Made by a program: the position numbers and the translations under genes
Shown here: positions 28,101 through 36,460 of the stretch, one piece after another
How the letters are laid out: the number at the start of each line of letters is the position of its first letter
How positions within the stretch are numbered: the first letter of the stretch is position 1
Notes under the pieces: model-generated
What the model was told of the DNA's origin: nothing
Databases searched by the model: none
The model's input: the letters and a program-made list of their open reading frames with translations, nothing else
Origin: Lineus longissimus
Taxonomy: Eukaryota; Nemertea; Pilidiophora; Heteronemertea; Lineidae
Reading direction: 5' to 3'
Assembly: GCF_910592395.1 (NCBI RefSeq)
Contig: NC_088308.1
Coordinates: 22,521,501 to 22,585,500 of the forward strand
DNA length: 64,000 nucleotides

Positions 28101-30032
28101 GTCGCTCCGAGCTTGACAGGTTGAGACAGGTTGAGACGGACTGGTTGTTCATTTCACTGTTGTCTGCCTTTTGTGAAATCTGAGTATATCAGTTTCTTCT
28201 ATTATGTCCTAGTGTCATTTTAGGCTCATCTTCTGTTCGACATGCGACTCATTTTGCCGTGGTGGGTCACATTTGTGGGGTCAATGCAGATTTTCTGTAT
28301 TAGTGTCAGGAGACTTGGCAATAGGTGGCACCCTTTTGGTTAGAACTCGAAATCTGGAAAGCAATTAGAACTATTTCGAATAAAGTGAAGGCCAATTTCA
28401 AGGGTTGCAGTCAGTTCTTTGTTTTTCTAAAGAACCCCTTGAAATTGGCATTCACCTCATGTTCTAATTGCTTTAGGATTTCAAAGTTCTTGCCAAAATG
28501 GTGGTGCATATGGTCAACCCTTAAATGACATTTTTCAACTCCCAGACATTTGCAAAACTAACTGAATCGAAATGGCCAAATGGTGCTCAAATTGTGATTG
28601 GCTTTATTTTCTCTGCTATGCACCAGACCAGTGGATTATCCTATTATATCTTAATCTCTTTATCACAGAACAACATGTACAACGTAACACATAATCGCCA
28701 GTTTGATATGACTCCCAGCCAACAAGACAAAAATATCTAACCATTTATTTTAGATTTAGTCATGTTCATTGTGATTTCTTATGGCTCGTAGCTTTGTCTG
28801 GTTACTCTAAGGTGCAGTTATCCACATGAGGTTCCATACTTGGCATTCAGAGTTTTTTTTAGATCAGTCTACACAACATCGCTGTTATATTCAGTGCCTA
28901 TTTCCACAAGAAAATCCTGAAATTCAATTTCAAATTTCAAATTTTGAAATAACGGTGTAGGCCTTTAAGATTATAGTTTTTTTATCTAACAGCATGTTTG
29001 CCTCTGATGTCCACTTCAGTTGCCCTGCATATTTCAAGTTTTTTTCTCCAAGAAATTGCTTTATAACAGAAAGTGAGACAGGGCCTTTTTCAGATGGGAT
29101 GGTGGAACATGCAGATTCACCCATCAATCTTCAAGCTTCTTTGATCATGATTTTAGTTGTGAAACAAGACACTTGATAGAAACTTAACTTGAGGTTTACT
29201 TTTTTCTTCCTCTTCCTCATTCCGAATTTGAAGATTATAAAGAACTAACTCAATCTGCATGACTTTGACCCGGAAGAGGCCTATAACTTTAGTTTGAACG
29301 TGTCAAAATTCAACTTCTTCACCTGTAAAGCTAGGATTTTGGACTTGCTGGGATAAAATGAAACTGCAGTACTTACATGTTGGTTTTGCTTCTGGTGGCA
29401 TGGCCTGCCGCACCACAGCTACTATCAAAACTAATGTCAATGGCCAAAGGCATTGAAATGTCAGCACCGCCTAAAAAGAAAAATAGTTTTTAAAGAAGGT
29501 TTTTTAACTTATTTCTCAAAAACCATACTTAAATTGCAGATTGTAACAACCATGTATGCGGTAGATAGAGCAAGTGGGAGAGTACAGCTGTGGGCTTAAA
29601 CTGAAAATTCTGGCAGATTGAAAAGTCCTACTCATTTTACAGATGCTGCTTTGGTGATGTCTTCCAGAAGGATTGTGATGTAGTTGACATTGAACAACTC
29701 TGTACACGAGCGATTTTTGTCACTGCAACCTACGACATAGCCATGACAACAGGGCAATTTATAGCGATTCAACCAATCAGAGATCGCTCTCCAAGTTCGA
29801 TCACCTTGATTGCGAAATGGCTTCTTTGCAAAGTGCTAAAGGTTCTAGTTTTTCAAACCAATTAATTACACACTTTTACATCAAATATTGATAAATCTGT
29901 AACCTGAACTACTTTACCCCCCCCCCCCCCCCACCACCACCCAACCTCACTGATGACAATACTCACTGGTTGTCTCACTAGGAGAGTAACATCCTTGCCA
30001 AGGAGGAGTCCTAACTGACTGAGGATCCCCAT
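111..30032 (-). CDS. Giant ABCA-type (ABCA12/13-like) lipid transporter, 5' half, 42 exons
   Basis: Full-size ABCA proteins move lipids across membranes using two 6-helix membrane domains and two ATPase domains. Only the N-terminus and first extracellular domain (ECD1) lie here: 42 exons totalling 7312 coding bases, about 2437 residues in one continuous frame, each bounded by consensus splice sites. The first two exons give the family start (MGILSQLGLLLGKDV, then RQP at the junction, a hydrophobic segment, and PPEAKPTC across exons 2-3). ABCA12 and ABCA13 share this start and have the largest ECD1 in the family. The rest of the sequence is a tandem cassette array with many N-glycosylation sequons (NET, NVT, NAT, NMT). 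The gene leaves the window at the left edge, so membrane helices 2-12 and both ATPase domains should lie further left. ABCA12 and ABCA13 cannot be told apart here. The ABCA assignment is strong; transport substrate is unknown. Confidence 0.86.
617..872. repeat. Dispersed repeat: TACTTAGTTCAACT family
   Basis: Contains TACTTAGTTCAACTCAGGAATGTG and, near its right part, AAAAGGTCAGCCAAGTATCTTTGG with AGATCTATCTGA. The same two blocks in the same order occur at 13974-14188, and the first block recurs at 63095-63170. Non-coding mobile-element remnant, family unknown; this copy is in an ABCA intron. Confidence 0.55.
1311..2896 (-). CDS. ABCA ECD1 cassette 9, residues about 2024-2260
   Basis: Exons: D 2681-2896, A 2265-2488, B 1654-1799, C 1311-1435. 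D has TICQNSNWSTVF...RQELCSLNMTLLEAE (26 between). CSLNMTLLE resembles the CLSNMTLLE stretch I recall from human ABCA12, where a similarly spaced cysteine precedes it. A holds NATGSFNTAN and NEQIWKTTV. C ends GMNTHQ. The D exon is most like that of cassette 10. Confidence 0.84.
1918..2062. repeat. SINE-like repeat with AGCGCTTTAC core
   Basis: Starts with an AATAATAATAATGATG tract followed by TTATATAGCGCAG and CTCAAAGCGCTTTACATT. A related block lies at 19617-19800 (simple AATAATAA tract, CTTATAAAGCACTTTTCC, TTCAAAGCGCTTTTGG). This looks like a dispersed short retroelement tail in ABCA introns. The family is not identified. Confidence 0.45.
2986..3150 (+). pseudogene. Non-LTR retrotransposon (LINE) ORF2 C-terminal relic
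   Basis: A plus-strand frame reads HSFTAAAPKLWNQLPSRF, then FKSLPKFHLFVAAF, and stops at TAA 3148-3150. The AAPKLWNxLPxxxR ... FKxxLKxxLF arrangement is the usual end of LINE reverse transcriptase proteins. Only about 55 codons survive. The 3' tail to about 3190 contains AGAGCGCTTTACAAATGCC, a motif shared with repeats near 1.97 and 19.68 kb. It lies in the ABCA intron between D of cassette 9 and the B+C exon of cassette 8. Confidence 0.6.
3297..4652 (-). CDS. ABCA ECD1 cassette 8, B and C fused in one exon, residues about 1803-2023
   Basis: Exons: D 4458-4652, A 3924-4129, fused B+C 3297-3558 (262 bases, phase 2 to 0). D has AFCAAPLDTYLAI...NTTVCGLD (25 between). The B part starts INQALAGLQQGLDSVMPML; the C part holds SLIENTTELNKLW and ends NTMTDPVK. 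The fused exon equals a B plus a C exon with no intron, so the B-C intron present in the other complete cassettes has been lost here. Confidence 0.83.
4824..6321 (-). CDS. ABCA ECD1 cassette 7, residues about 1583-1802
   Basis: Exons: D 6127-6321, A 5488-5681, B 5233-5369, C 4824-4957. D has KICSGAQDQVLDI...PKLCAVN (25 between). A contains MAPPNIDFGNLMVYNATLW, which resembles the A module of cassette 8 (MITAPPQWVGYYDWMNATVW), pointing to a relatively close pair. The B acceptor reads TTTTTAAG. C contains the GANLTLDDL sequon and ends KSGP. Confidence 0.83.
6580..8318 (-). CDS. ABCA ECD1 cassette 6, residues about 1340-1582
   Basis: Exons: D 8103-8318, A 7635-7867, B 7163-7305, C 6580-6716. 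D has NLCSNDAAKYFTI...LQTVCVI (24 between). A carries the Trp pair as PLWLDGRVWQQALMN. Two acceptors six bases apart (exon starting at 7867 or 7861) both keep the frame, so products with or without Leu-Gln are possible. C ends TMLHPTKASQ. Confidence 0.82.
8733..10497 (-). CDS. ABCA ECD1 cassette 5, residues about 1094-1339
   Basis: Exons: D 10318-10497, A 9874-10136, B 9326-9489, C 8733-8863. This is the longest cassette (246 residues); its A module, 263 bases, carries several sequons (NVTS, NFTE, NVTG, NLTS). D has NPCGGTFF...EKMICYT (24 between). C opens with SNLTIESIF and ends SVEPDNVQK. The introns hold copies of two MITE-like families (8.92-9.23 kb and 9.64-9.85 kb). Confidence 0.82.
9644..9850. 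mobile_element. MITE with ACAGTCCAAATCACAATTGACATCC termini
   Basis: The left end reads ACAGTCCCAATCACAATTGA and the right end TTAATTGTGAGTTGGACTGT, an imperfect terminal inverted repeat about 25 bases long around a GC-richer centre (GTCACTGGCGCGTCAGTGGC). Related whole or partial copies occur near 6.93-7.08, 8.92-9.23, 14.77-14.85, 17.02-17.22, 33.13 and 61.99-62.15 kb. No coding capacity. Confidence 0.6.
10659..12062 (-). CDS. ABCA ECD1 cassette 4, residues about 868-1093
   Basis: Exons: D 11880-12062, A 11294-11520, B 10976-11115, C 10659-10786. D has ALCDETTVRTYLAI...QYFCTLD (24 between), closely echoing cassette 3. A contains NTTAPPKMDWIAA with the conserved Trp. B is unusually rich in Met and Lys (MWKMMKISVKVVDMF). 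C ends MILEPDK. All splice phases match the cassette pattern. The long plus-strand reading frame over 10678-11205 is antisense to the B and C exons and is not a gene. Confidence 0.83.
12280..13668 (-). CDS. ABCA ECD1 cassette 3, with a GC-AG intron, residues about 649-867
   Basis: Exons: D 13483-13668, A 13141-13370, B 12696-12826, C 12280-12389. D reads LCNETSARAFLG...QAQLCN (24 between). A holds NSTTTTTKYLSD and ends SYS plus two bases; the donor is GCAAGT rather than GTAAGT (RC of 13135-13140). The next exon restores the frame exactly (SVAMVVETLG), so a GC-AG intron is the simplest reading. C is the shortest of the set (110 bases), ending MMMDPAK. Confidence 0.83.
13974..14188. repeat. Dispersed repeat: TACTTAGTTCAACT family, second copy
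   Basis: GGTACTTAGTTCAACTGAGG, then GACAAGAGGTCAGCCAGGTA and AGATCTATCTGAGAAACACT match the copy at 617-872 in order and spacing. Lies in the ABCA intron between the C exon of cassette 2 and the D exon of cassette 3. Confidence 0.55.
14235..15816 (-). CDS. ABCA ECD1 cassette 2, D fused to the previous C, residues about 425-648
   Basis: Exons: D as the 3' part of 15586-15947, A 14861-15048, B 14488-14615, C 14235-14359. D has VMCDRP...ERLCRLNN, 25 residues between the cysteines. A starts FEKSKVPMNWNWTDL. C ends ALFKPETLM, the K-P/E-P signature that closes most C modules. The C and D modules of adjacent cassettes share one 362-base exon, which indicates loss of the intron seen between them elsewhere. 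Confidence 0.83.
15817..19611 (-). CDS. ABCA ECD1 cassette 1 (D-A-B-C), residues about 190-424
   Basis: Exons: D 19414-19611, A 17757-17977, B 16161-16315, and C as the 5' part of fused exon 15586-15947 (boundary near 15817 placed by comparison with other cassettes). D carries the cysteine pair as ACNET...LQLCRI (24 residues between). A ends with NMSEVNATF, a double sequon. The intron between B and the C/D exon (15948-16160) is 213 bases with no stop in the coding frame, so retention would also give an open product; I prefer splicing because the donor is GTAAGT and the acceptor ends TTGCAG. Confidence 0.82.
16381..16545. mobile_element. Pogo-like MITE (ACAGTAGAACCTCTCTTAGCGGACA family)
   Basis: Begins ACAGTAGAAATTTCCTTAGC and ends ATAGAGAGGTTCTACTATA. 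The termini are inverted repeats of the form CAGTAGAACCTCtcTTAgCGGACA, which resemble pogo/Tigger-type ends that insert at TA. The centre carries CCAAATTGGT and CATTCAATTTGACCTCTCTA shared with all other copies. Confidence 0.6.
17018..17216. mobile_element. MITE of the ACAGTCCAA family, diverged copy
   Basis: Left end ACAGTCCAAATATCGTCATC, right end TGTTATTTGTGATTTATATTGT; the interior repeats the CACTGGGTAGG/GTGCGCAAAATGCGCAAAAC theme of this family. In the ABCA intron between B and A exons of cassette 1. Confidence 0.5.
18826..18990. repeat. Repeat sharing GACCATAGGCATCACCATTTT
   Basis: TTGACCATAGGCATCACCAT resembles GGCCATAGGCAACACCATTT at about 2585, and its second half (CCCACCTTTGAAATTGGCAT followed by TCACTTCGTTTTGAAAG) resembles part of the 28.3-28.5 kb foldback. 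A dispersed non-coding element in ABCA introns. Confidence 0.4.
19246..19402. mobile_element. Pogo-like MITE, same family
   Basis: TACAGTCGAACTTCCCTTAG at the left and a decayed right end (AGCGATCTACTGTA). The internal CCAAATTGGT and TTCAATTTGACCTCTCTAAT blocks are intact. It ends 11 bases before the 3' edge of the ABCA cassette 1 D exon. Confidence 0.6.
19617..19800. repeat. SINE-like repeat, second copy of the AGCGCTTT family
   Basis: Shares the order of simple AT-rich tract, CTTATAAAGCACTT and TTCAAAGCGCTTTTGGGAT with the block at 1918-2062. It sits directly upstream of the D exon of ABCA cassette 1 (in transcript sense). Confidence 0.4.
20005..20188. mobile_element. Pogo-like MITE, same family
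   Basis: CAGTGGATTTACCTCCCTTA to AGAGAGGTTCTACTGTATA; contains the duplicated CTCTCTATTAAGGAC motif and TCAGTCCCGAGGGTGTCC. In the ABCA intron between exons 5 and 6. Confidence 0.65.
20805..21158. mobile_element. Foldback-type element with about 38-bp inverted ends
   Basis: Left arm GTATCAATTCGTTTCTTGTAC followed by CCCCCTCCTCAAGGGTA; right arm TACCCTTGAGGAGGGGGGGG, then TACAAGACACGAATTGATAC. ATGCA occurs next to both ends and may be a target duplication. The 280-base centre has no gene. In an ABCA intron. Confidence 0.6.
21631..21702. repeat. 26-bp tandem repeat, about 2.7 copies
   Basis: TATGGAAAGTTTTGACGACA followed by TGTACC is repeated head to tail, the last copy truncated. Non-coding, in an ABCA intron. 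Confidence 0.75.
22000..22248. mobile_element. MITE with TTTAAAGGCCTACGCC termini
   Basis: Left end TTTAAAGGCCTACGCCCTCC, right end GGCGTACCCCTTTAAA, an inverted pair. Inside are TTGAAATTTGTAATTAAATTTG and TATTTCCCTGGACCACCAG. The same internal blocks mark related copies at about 5.76-5.96, 22.65-22.81, 28.90-28.98, 31.92-32.06, 32.73-32.90, 36.2-36.6 and 57.36-57.57 kb, some in reverse. Confidence 0.6.
23852..24299 (-). CDS. ABCA gene exons 4-5: ECD1 entry, partial B-C pair
   Basis: Exon 4 (24154-24299, phase 2 to 1) contains NLEPLAKANGSSGSLLQKL. Exon 5 (23852-23982, phase 1 to 0) contains RDKVKQILVYDMKVLDAQ and ends LNASINLQE. They have the phases of the B and C exons of the downstream cassettes and may be the remains of an incomplete first cassette that has no D or A exon. 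Donors are GTGAGT and GTAGGT. Residues about 98-189 of the predicted protein. The large introns around them (26983 to 24299 and 23852 to 19611) contrast with the compact cassette region. Confidence 0.8.
26632..26810. mobile_element. Pogo-like MITE, same family
   Basis: TACAGTGGAACCTCTCTTAG to CAGAGAATCTACTGTG, with TTCAATTTGACCTCTCTAAT inside. Lies about 170 bases downstream of ABCA exon 3 in transcript sense. Confidence 0.65.
26983..30032 (-). CDS. ABCA gene exons 1-3: N-terminus and first membrane segment
   Basis: Exon 1 is 29967-30032: the ATG is at 30032 and encodes 22 residues ending VRQP. An in-frame TGA lies six codons upstream of the ATG, so this is the start. Exon 2 is 29377-29470; it encodes a hydrophobic stretch (FQCLWPLTLVLIVAVV) followed by RQAMPPEAKPT. 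Exon 3 is 26983-27112 and supplies the Cys of the PTC junction, then SYPSRSMPSSGVMNFMQSF and a VCNINNKCTN cysteine pair. The pattern of short cytosolic N-terminus, single helix, PP-x-A-K-P-T-C, then FxQSxxC is typical of ABCA12. A splice acceptor just upstream (RC of 30070-30071) suggests that 30033-30069 is 5' UTR from a spliced leader exon not located here. Confidence 0.85.
28072..28270. mobile_element. Inverted-repeat MITE, GTGACCCACC family
   Basis: Left end GTGACCCACCATGGCAAGAT, right end complement GTGACCCACCACGGCAAAAT; ATTT borders both ends. The interior (AGCTTGACAGGTT, GTTGTTCATTTC, CTTTTGTGAAATCTGA) matches the palindromic element at 43854-44074 and a diverged piece at 30.36-30.47 kb. 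In an ABCA intron between exons 2 and 3. Confidence 0.6.
28292..28526. mobile_element. Foldback element, imperfect palindrome
   Basis: Left and right halves pair: GTGAAGGCCAATTTCAAGGG with CCCCTTGAAATTGGCATTCAC, AAAGCAATTAGAAC with GTTCTAATTGCTTT, and TTGGCAATAGGTGGCACCCTT with its diverged complement near 28480. The transcript would form a long hairpin in the ABCA intron between exons 2 and 3. Confidence 0.55.
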
Positions 30033-31073
30033 ATTGGCCGCTTTTAATCAGGTTTCCTTGCCTCTTACCCTGAAATGACACAAGATAAGACCAAATAACA
30101 TTGTGTTGTAAGAAAGAAATTTACCAGGATGATTTGCAAAGGATTAAATCTAGACAGTCCTGAATAGAGAAATGGATCTGTAAGACTAATTAGTTCCAGT
30201 GGGAGGTCCAGGGATAACTCAAATGCAGGAGGCACAGGCAGGATGGAAGGTGCTCCCACCTGAAAGTGTGCAACTCTTTCTAATGGGCACCCTATCTTTC
30301 TCAGCCTCCTGGCTCTGTCCCTGATCCTGTATCAATCATCATCCCATCCTTTTTGCATATAATGTGACCTGTTCGAGCCAAAACAGGCACATATTGCTTG
30401 CTCTAAGCTTGGCGGTTGTTCATTTCACTGTCTGCCTTTAGTGAAATCTGAGAACATCAATTTCTTCTTTTGACCGATCTCACTTCTCAGACACACAAGA
30501 ACTCTATCAAAACAAAAAAATCGGACAAGATTCTGTTTTCAGAGGCCAGGCAGACCAGAGGTAACAATGTTCTCCGGGTAAAACTTTTACCATTTTGTGG
30601 GTTTTGGATGAATTATGGTGTTTCTTATTTGGCAAAATGGAGACACTTTAGTTTCACCTTAAAAGAACGAAGTTGCAATTTCACAAAACCGCAATGTAAA
30701 ATGGCAGCGGATATTTTCAGGTTTTACAGTATCATCTAGCCATTTCACATCAGTACAAAAGCGATCTTCGGTATTTGACATATCCAACACTAATGAGTAC
30801 ACCTGCACCAAGAATTTTTTATAGAATTCTCAGTTCAGCGAGTTCATGATCAGGCAAAACAAGGAAAGGCAGAAACTCGAGAAATTAGGTTTAGATAGTT
30901 GAAGAAACTCTCAAGATTTTTTTATTCGATTCACCGAATCCGTACCGACCTTACTAGAAAGATAAAGAAAGTTAAAATCCAACCTCTTAAGAAAGTTCTA
31001 AACTTCACCTCAAGATAAATCAATAAGAATTATCAAAATCAAACTCCCGCACACAAATATTCCAATATCAAAT

Positions 31074-31257
31074 ACAGTGGAACCTCCCTTAATAGCGGAC
31101 ACCTCTCTATTAAGGACAACCTCTCTATTAGGAACACTCATTTTAGTCCTAAATTGGTTCTTTCCATGCAACTTGACCTCTCTAATCAGGACACCTCTCT
31201 ATTAAGGACAGCACTTGTCAGTCCCGAGGGTGTCCTTAATAGAGAGGTTCTACTGTA
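31074..31257. mobile_element. Pogo-like MITE, best preserved copy
   Basis: TACAGTGGAACCTCCCTTAA ... TTAATAGAGAGGTTCTACTGTA: both terminal inverted repeats are nearly complete and flanked by TA. No ORF of its own. Located about 1 kb upstream of the ABCA start codon. Confidence 0.7.
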
Positions 31258-33688
31258 CCTTGTAAAAGTCCTATTCCAACTAGACAAAATAAAATCTCCC
31301 TCGTCTATCTCCTCTTCACTTTATACACAGCTGACAGTACGAAATCTCCGCTCTGGAAGTGGATTGTGCAATGTAGAATGCCCTTTTCGTAATGAATAGA
31401 AACCATGCACCCGTGCGTCTTATGTGAACTCTATGGCCTATTCGAAGAGGCCAAATATAGTCCACCCATTTGATAAACATGAAACCAACTGGGCTTCAAA
31501 AAAATGGGGCATGAAGAATAGACGAAAATTAATCCTAATGAATTGTGCCCAGGACGAGTTGTGGCCGACCTCTTTGTAAGAGTTATTCTTAAGGGGACTA
31601 TAGAAGTGTATACAACTGCGTCATATGATGACCGCCAGAAGGAACATTCTGATAACACAATTCCCAGAGCACCCTGTCTTTTTAATGGGGCACAATAAAT
31701 CAGTAAATTGCATATCAGAACATGCCGAATTGGGGGGGGGGGGGGCATACCCCACACGGAAACTCAAACTACTAACTATGTAATTCATTACATATTGAAA
31801 CATCAACTTGTAAAATATGCCATTTCATTTCAACACCTCATTTTGAATTGGCCTGCAAGATGTCAACCCGCCCCCCCCCCCTCCCCGACCCCCATTACAC
31901 CTGACTACTTTTTAAGTCATTTAAAGGCCTATGCCATTCATTAAACATTTTCAATTTGTAATTGAATTTAAAAAATTGAATTTGACAAATATAAATTTCA
32001 ACATTGACATTGTGTATTTGTATAACAGTCTAGACAGGATATAATTTGTATTCATGGCAACTGCACTACAGCATTTTGTCATGTACAACAGAGAACAGAA
32101 GAACCTACTGCTGCTAGAGCCAGTTAAGGTACTTGCCCAAGGCCACATGAACAGTATGAATTCTAGAAAATGAGAACAATGCACTGAGTCAAGTGCAGTG
32201 ATTTCTAATGTATTAAATGAGTTTTTTCCTGGAAGCATCCAAACATCTGAGTAGCAGGCCTAATGGTAATTAGCAGATAAGTGCAACTTCCCTGCGAATT
32301 GGAATTTATTTGGGTCACAAAATGTGTCAATGGCAGTAAACAATAGGAAAATTAGCTACATGAAACAAGTATCACCTCGCTATGCCAAACCTTTTATCTG
32401 ACAAAGAGAGTTCCAATCGTGGCAATTTTCCTGTCAGGAGTGACTAGCCACGCATGTCTGTAAGGAGGAGGGAAGCTTATGGTGAATGTTGCCAAGTGCA
32501 GTCTTCCTAGGTCAGTACCGCTGCACTCGTAAATTGGGTCACACGAGGGGACAGCAATTAGAAAGGACAATTATTATGATGCAACACTCCATTTTATGGC
32601 GAATTATCGACACCGTTGCACAATGATTTGTTAATGTGCGCATATCCAGTACAGTAACATATCATCACATGATGCACAGTGAAATTGAAACATGAAATAA
32701 AATGTTGCAGAAACTTGATGTTTTTAAAGGCCTACGCTGTTCCTTAATAAATTTTAATTTGTCTTAAATAAAATTCAAAATTTTCCAATTAAATTGTTTA
32801 ACGATGTATTGAAGATAAACTTCGACATTCTTGTTATGTAGACAGTATACAATTTTTTTCAAATTTAATTAGAAATGTCAAATTATAAACCGAATTGCAT
32901 AAGGTTAATTATGAAGTTAATTTCCAAGACCTCACCAGTCAACTTTGCCACATTTATCCTCACAGTAATCGTTCATTGGGTTAAAGGTTCATGCAAACAG
33001 AACGATATCCAACAACAGTGTATCATCATACCAAAGTTTCCATAACAATTAAATATCGATTTCACAATAGTTGGACCAGAGCCCTGATGAGACAACCTTT
33101 CTCCATATATGATATTCAATGTTGTTTGTACAGTCCAAGTCGCAATTGACATCCATTTGATGCATTTGACACTGAAATTTTCAATTAGGTTTTGATTGCG
33201 TTTACTGTTTCCCTTTGTCTCCCAAATCTCAAATATTGTGAAAAGTAAAGGAGTCACAAACATCACCCGGTTTAAAGTAACCCATTCATATAGATTGACT
33301 ACAACAAAATATGACTTAATAAACTAAAATTCTGTTCCCTTTAAATTAGTCACAACCAAGTTTGACTGTAATTTTATAAACGTCTTGTCAACCGGCGGAT
33401 CAAGTATATATTGATAGGCAGAGTGATTGATACAGAATGATAGTTCCATAGTCCTTAGCTTGACGAGAACAGCTGCTCAATTTAAAATAAGAAAATGTGG
33501 AAGGTTCCGTAAAGGCATCAGAAAGTGTACACAAACATTCTATAGCCTGTTTGTGGAAAGGGATTCTGGAGCTATCATTTGTGTGAATTCCTCTAATGAA
33601 TAGTCCTGATCCAAAGGACCGCTGAAAAAATAAATTGATCAAAACAAATGATCTATCATGGGTAAATGCCTAAGGGTAAATCCCAGCT

Positions 33689-33870
33689 ACAGTAGAACCT
33701 CTCTTAGTGGACACCTCTCCAGTAAGGACAACCTCTCTATCAAGGACACCAGTTTTGATCCCAAATTGATTATTTCCATTCAATTTGACCTCTCTAATCA
33801 GGACACCTCTCTATTAAGGACAGCACTTGTCAGTTCCGAGGGTGACCTTAACACAGAGGTTCTACTGTAC
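33689..33870. mobile_element. Pogo-like MITE, same family
   Basis: TACAGTAGAACCTCTCTTAG to ACAGAGGTTCTACTGTA in the 30-38 kb intergenic region. A further copy begins only about 115 bases downstream. Confidence 0.7.
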
Positions 33871-33985
33871 ACTAAAAATCATTTGGAACTGCAAATAGTG
33901 GTGAAACACATCAACATTTTTATGAAATAGAGGGGAATGAATTCCTTGAGTCCTTGGACAACCTACTTTTTGTTTTGATTTAATA

Positions 33986-34174
33986 CTACAGTGGAACCTC
34001 CCTTAGCAGACACCTCTCTATTAAGGACAACCTCTGCATAAAGGATACTAGGTTTGGACCTAGGTTTGGACTGGTTGTTTCCAGTCAATTTCACCTCTCT
34101 AATTAGGACACCTCTCTATCAAAGACAGCACTTGTCAGTCCTGAGGGTGCCCTTAATAGAGAGGTTCTGCTGTA
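33986..34174. mobile_element. Pogo-like MITE, same family
   Basis: TACAGTGGAACCTCCCTTAG to TAGAGAGGTTCTGCTGTA. An internal short duplication (GGACCTAGGTTTGGAC) makes this copy slightly longer than its neighbours. Confidence 0.7.
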
Positions 34175-34691
34175 TATATATATGTAGAATATCATGTGTT
34201 TGTAGGCCTTTGGAGTCTGATTTACTTCCCCTTTAAAATTCCAATCAGGTACTGAAAAGCGAAGGTCTTTGAATATTAATATATATATACTTACTTGCCT
34301 CTTACTAGCTTACAAGAGATGTTCCGACGCCAGTCTTGACCCAGTCAAGCTCAGTCCAATATCTTCGAAAGGCCCAGGTCGACAGGCTTATATAAGAGCA
34401 GGCAACTATGATCCCAAACCTCCCTCGTCTCACCAAGAACTATACCTAATAAGGCCTTATCATGGGCGTGTCGCACAGGCTTATTCTTTTCAGCAGAACG
34501 GAACGGTTCAAATGGGGGGCATTATTTTCTGCTTTTCTATTATTAGCTTCCGAAGTGAAATTTTATAAAATTGTACAAGAATTGGAATTCACAGAGAAAT
34601 GACGGTTAATAGTGCTGCACAGTTGATTTTGATTTTAATGTCGAAAGGATGAAGGTCGATGGGACCGGATCGATTGAGAGCTCACTAAGCC

Positions 34692-34735
34692 CTTGGAGGA
34701 ATTATACTTGACTATAGAAGTATAATTCCTCCAAG
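34692..34735. repeat. Perfect 18-bp inverted repeat with 8-base loop
   Basis: CTTGGAGGAATTATACTT and its exact reverse complement are separated by GACTATAG. It does not belong to the MITE families in the window. Could be a small hairpin RNA or the scar of a deleted element; nothing else supports transcription. Confidence 0.7.
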
Positions 34736-36295
34736 CTAAGCCTAGGCTATATCATAGTTTTTGTTATTATAGTTTGACTGACCAGAAAAAGTTTATATTC
34801 GCCCTCATTTGGAGAAGTACAGGCGTACATCACCAGCACCTAGACTAAAGTATCAACCTCGGTTCTAGTACTGTACTTCTATAATTTGTATGATTGAAAA
34901 CCGCACGCAGATCTCTTATATAGAATCGAGATTGAGTGCGCATCTGGAAGGAGACACTGCATGCCTCTCGTTGTCGGCATGATCAAATGCGAGTCATTCT
35001 CCAAAGCAGCGATAACATTCAAGCATAGTGTTGGACTACTATCACTACTATCCACTGCGCCGGAGAATGAATGCGAGTTTGGATAACGTTTTTTAAATTC
35101 CTAGACTCTCTGATTGGGCGCACAAATGGGGGTTTGTGTCCAGGGCCGGAGAAGCGAACATTAACCCCTGATTTCCTCAGGATGACATGGCCTGGGTGGT
35201 AATGGTCACTTGACATTTCAGCTGTTCTCAGACAACACATAACAGTATGTAGGCATGTGTTCTTATCAACTTTTATGAGCTATTCTTGAAATCTCTTTCG
35301 TAATACCCTAGCCACCGCTTTGACCCCCTTCTTGACCGAAGTGGCCAGAAACAATCATATAAAGGCGTTTAGAATACATGTAGTATTGACATTGAATGGG
35401 GAATGATGGTAAACATTTACTTCGCGCGTTAAAAGATAAAAAAAACATTAGTACACCAGCACTAAGAATTCTTAGCTGCAGGTTGCTAATTCTACCCTGG
35501 AATACCTCGCAGCTGACTAGTGACGTCACGACCGCAGCGTAATCACAGAAGATTGAAGTTGCAGCTTACACTCAATCCGCGCGTTGCTAATGAAGAATCT
35601 AATTATAGTTCGTTTAAACCTCCGTTAAAAATGCATACTTCAAAGACTTCATATAGATTATCTCTTATCCCGTTATCATTATCAGCTTGCTTAATCTCCC
35701 AGGGTCCCGGGGTAGGGGAATGTGGCATATCAACAAGAAATCTCTGAATATTAATTTTTTATGCACATTTTGGCCCTTTCCGACAAAAAATAGTGTTCTT
35801 CCAACGCTGCCGCCCACCAAGACCAAAAGGTCAAAATTAGTCTAAAGGGTTTCGGCTGGTTTACTCTAGAGCCTACTCTTTAGGTCAAAAGGAAATCAAG
35901 CTAGCTTTCTTAACGAGCCAGTCGATCAGCTGATTGAATCAAAACAACACATTCTGCTGCTGCTGAAGCAGCAATTCTGAACGGGTTGCTTTGCTTCCTC
36001 TGTTACAGGGCTATTGGATTCGAAGCACGTAGCGATTCGAACACGTAGAGTCCATGTGCCCAGCGAGGGCCAGTGTGGAAACCCCGACCCCAGTAATGTT
36101 TTTCTCCCGACTCCCAATTTGACCCGTAGCTCCTGAACCTCTCTGGCCGGTTAGTTAGAAGGAGTTTCTTCTTCTTCTTCTTCGCGCTCGATACTAATAG
36201 TATACATTACGTCGTTCTTTGAAATGTTCTTATTGAATTTGTAAATTTCCAATGCGCAATATATAATTCATTTGAACATTGCCGTTGTGTAGACA

Positions 36296-36460
36296 TACAG
36301 TAGAACCTCTCATAGCGGACACCTCTGTAATAAGGTCACTAGTTTTGGTCCAAAATTGGGTGTTTCCATTCAAATCAACCTCTGTAATCAGGACACCTCT
36401 CTATTAGGGACAGTATTTGTCAGTCCCGAGGGTGTCCTTAATAGAGAGGTTCTACTGTAC
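36296..36460. mobile_element. Pogo-like MITE nested in another element
   Basis: TACAGTAGAACCTCTCATAG to TAGAGAGGTTCTACTGTA, inserted inside a TTAAAGG-family element whose halves lie at about 36215-36295 and 36461-36605. Confidence 0.65.

Noticed and set aside
29917-29935. Poly-C run near ABCA exon 1 and similar G/C runs at 1472, 24540, 31732 and 31870
   Set aside because: Plain homopolymer tracts; they may be assembly-sensitive but show no further structure.
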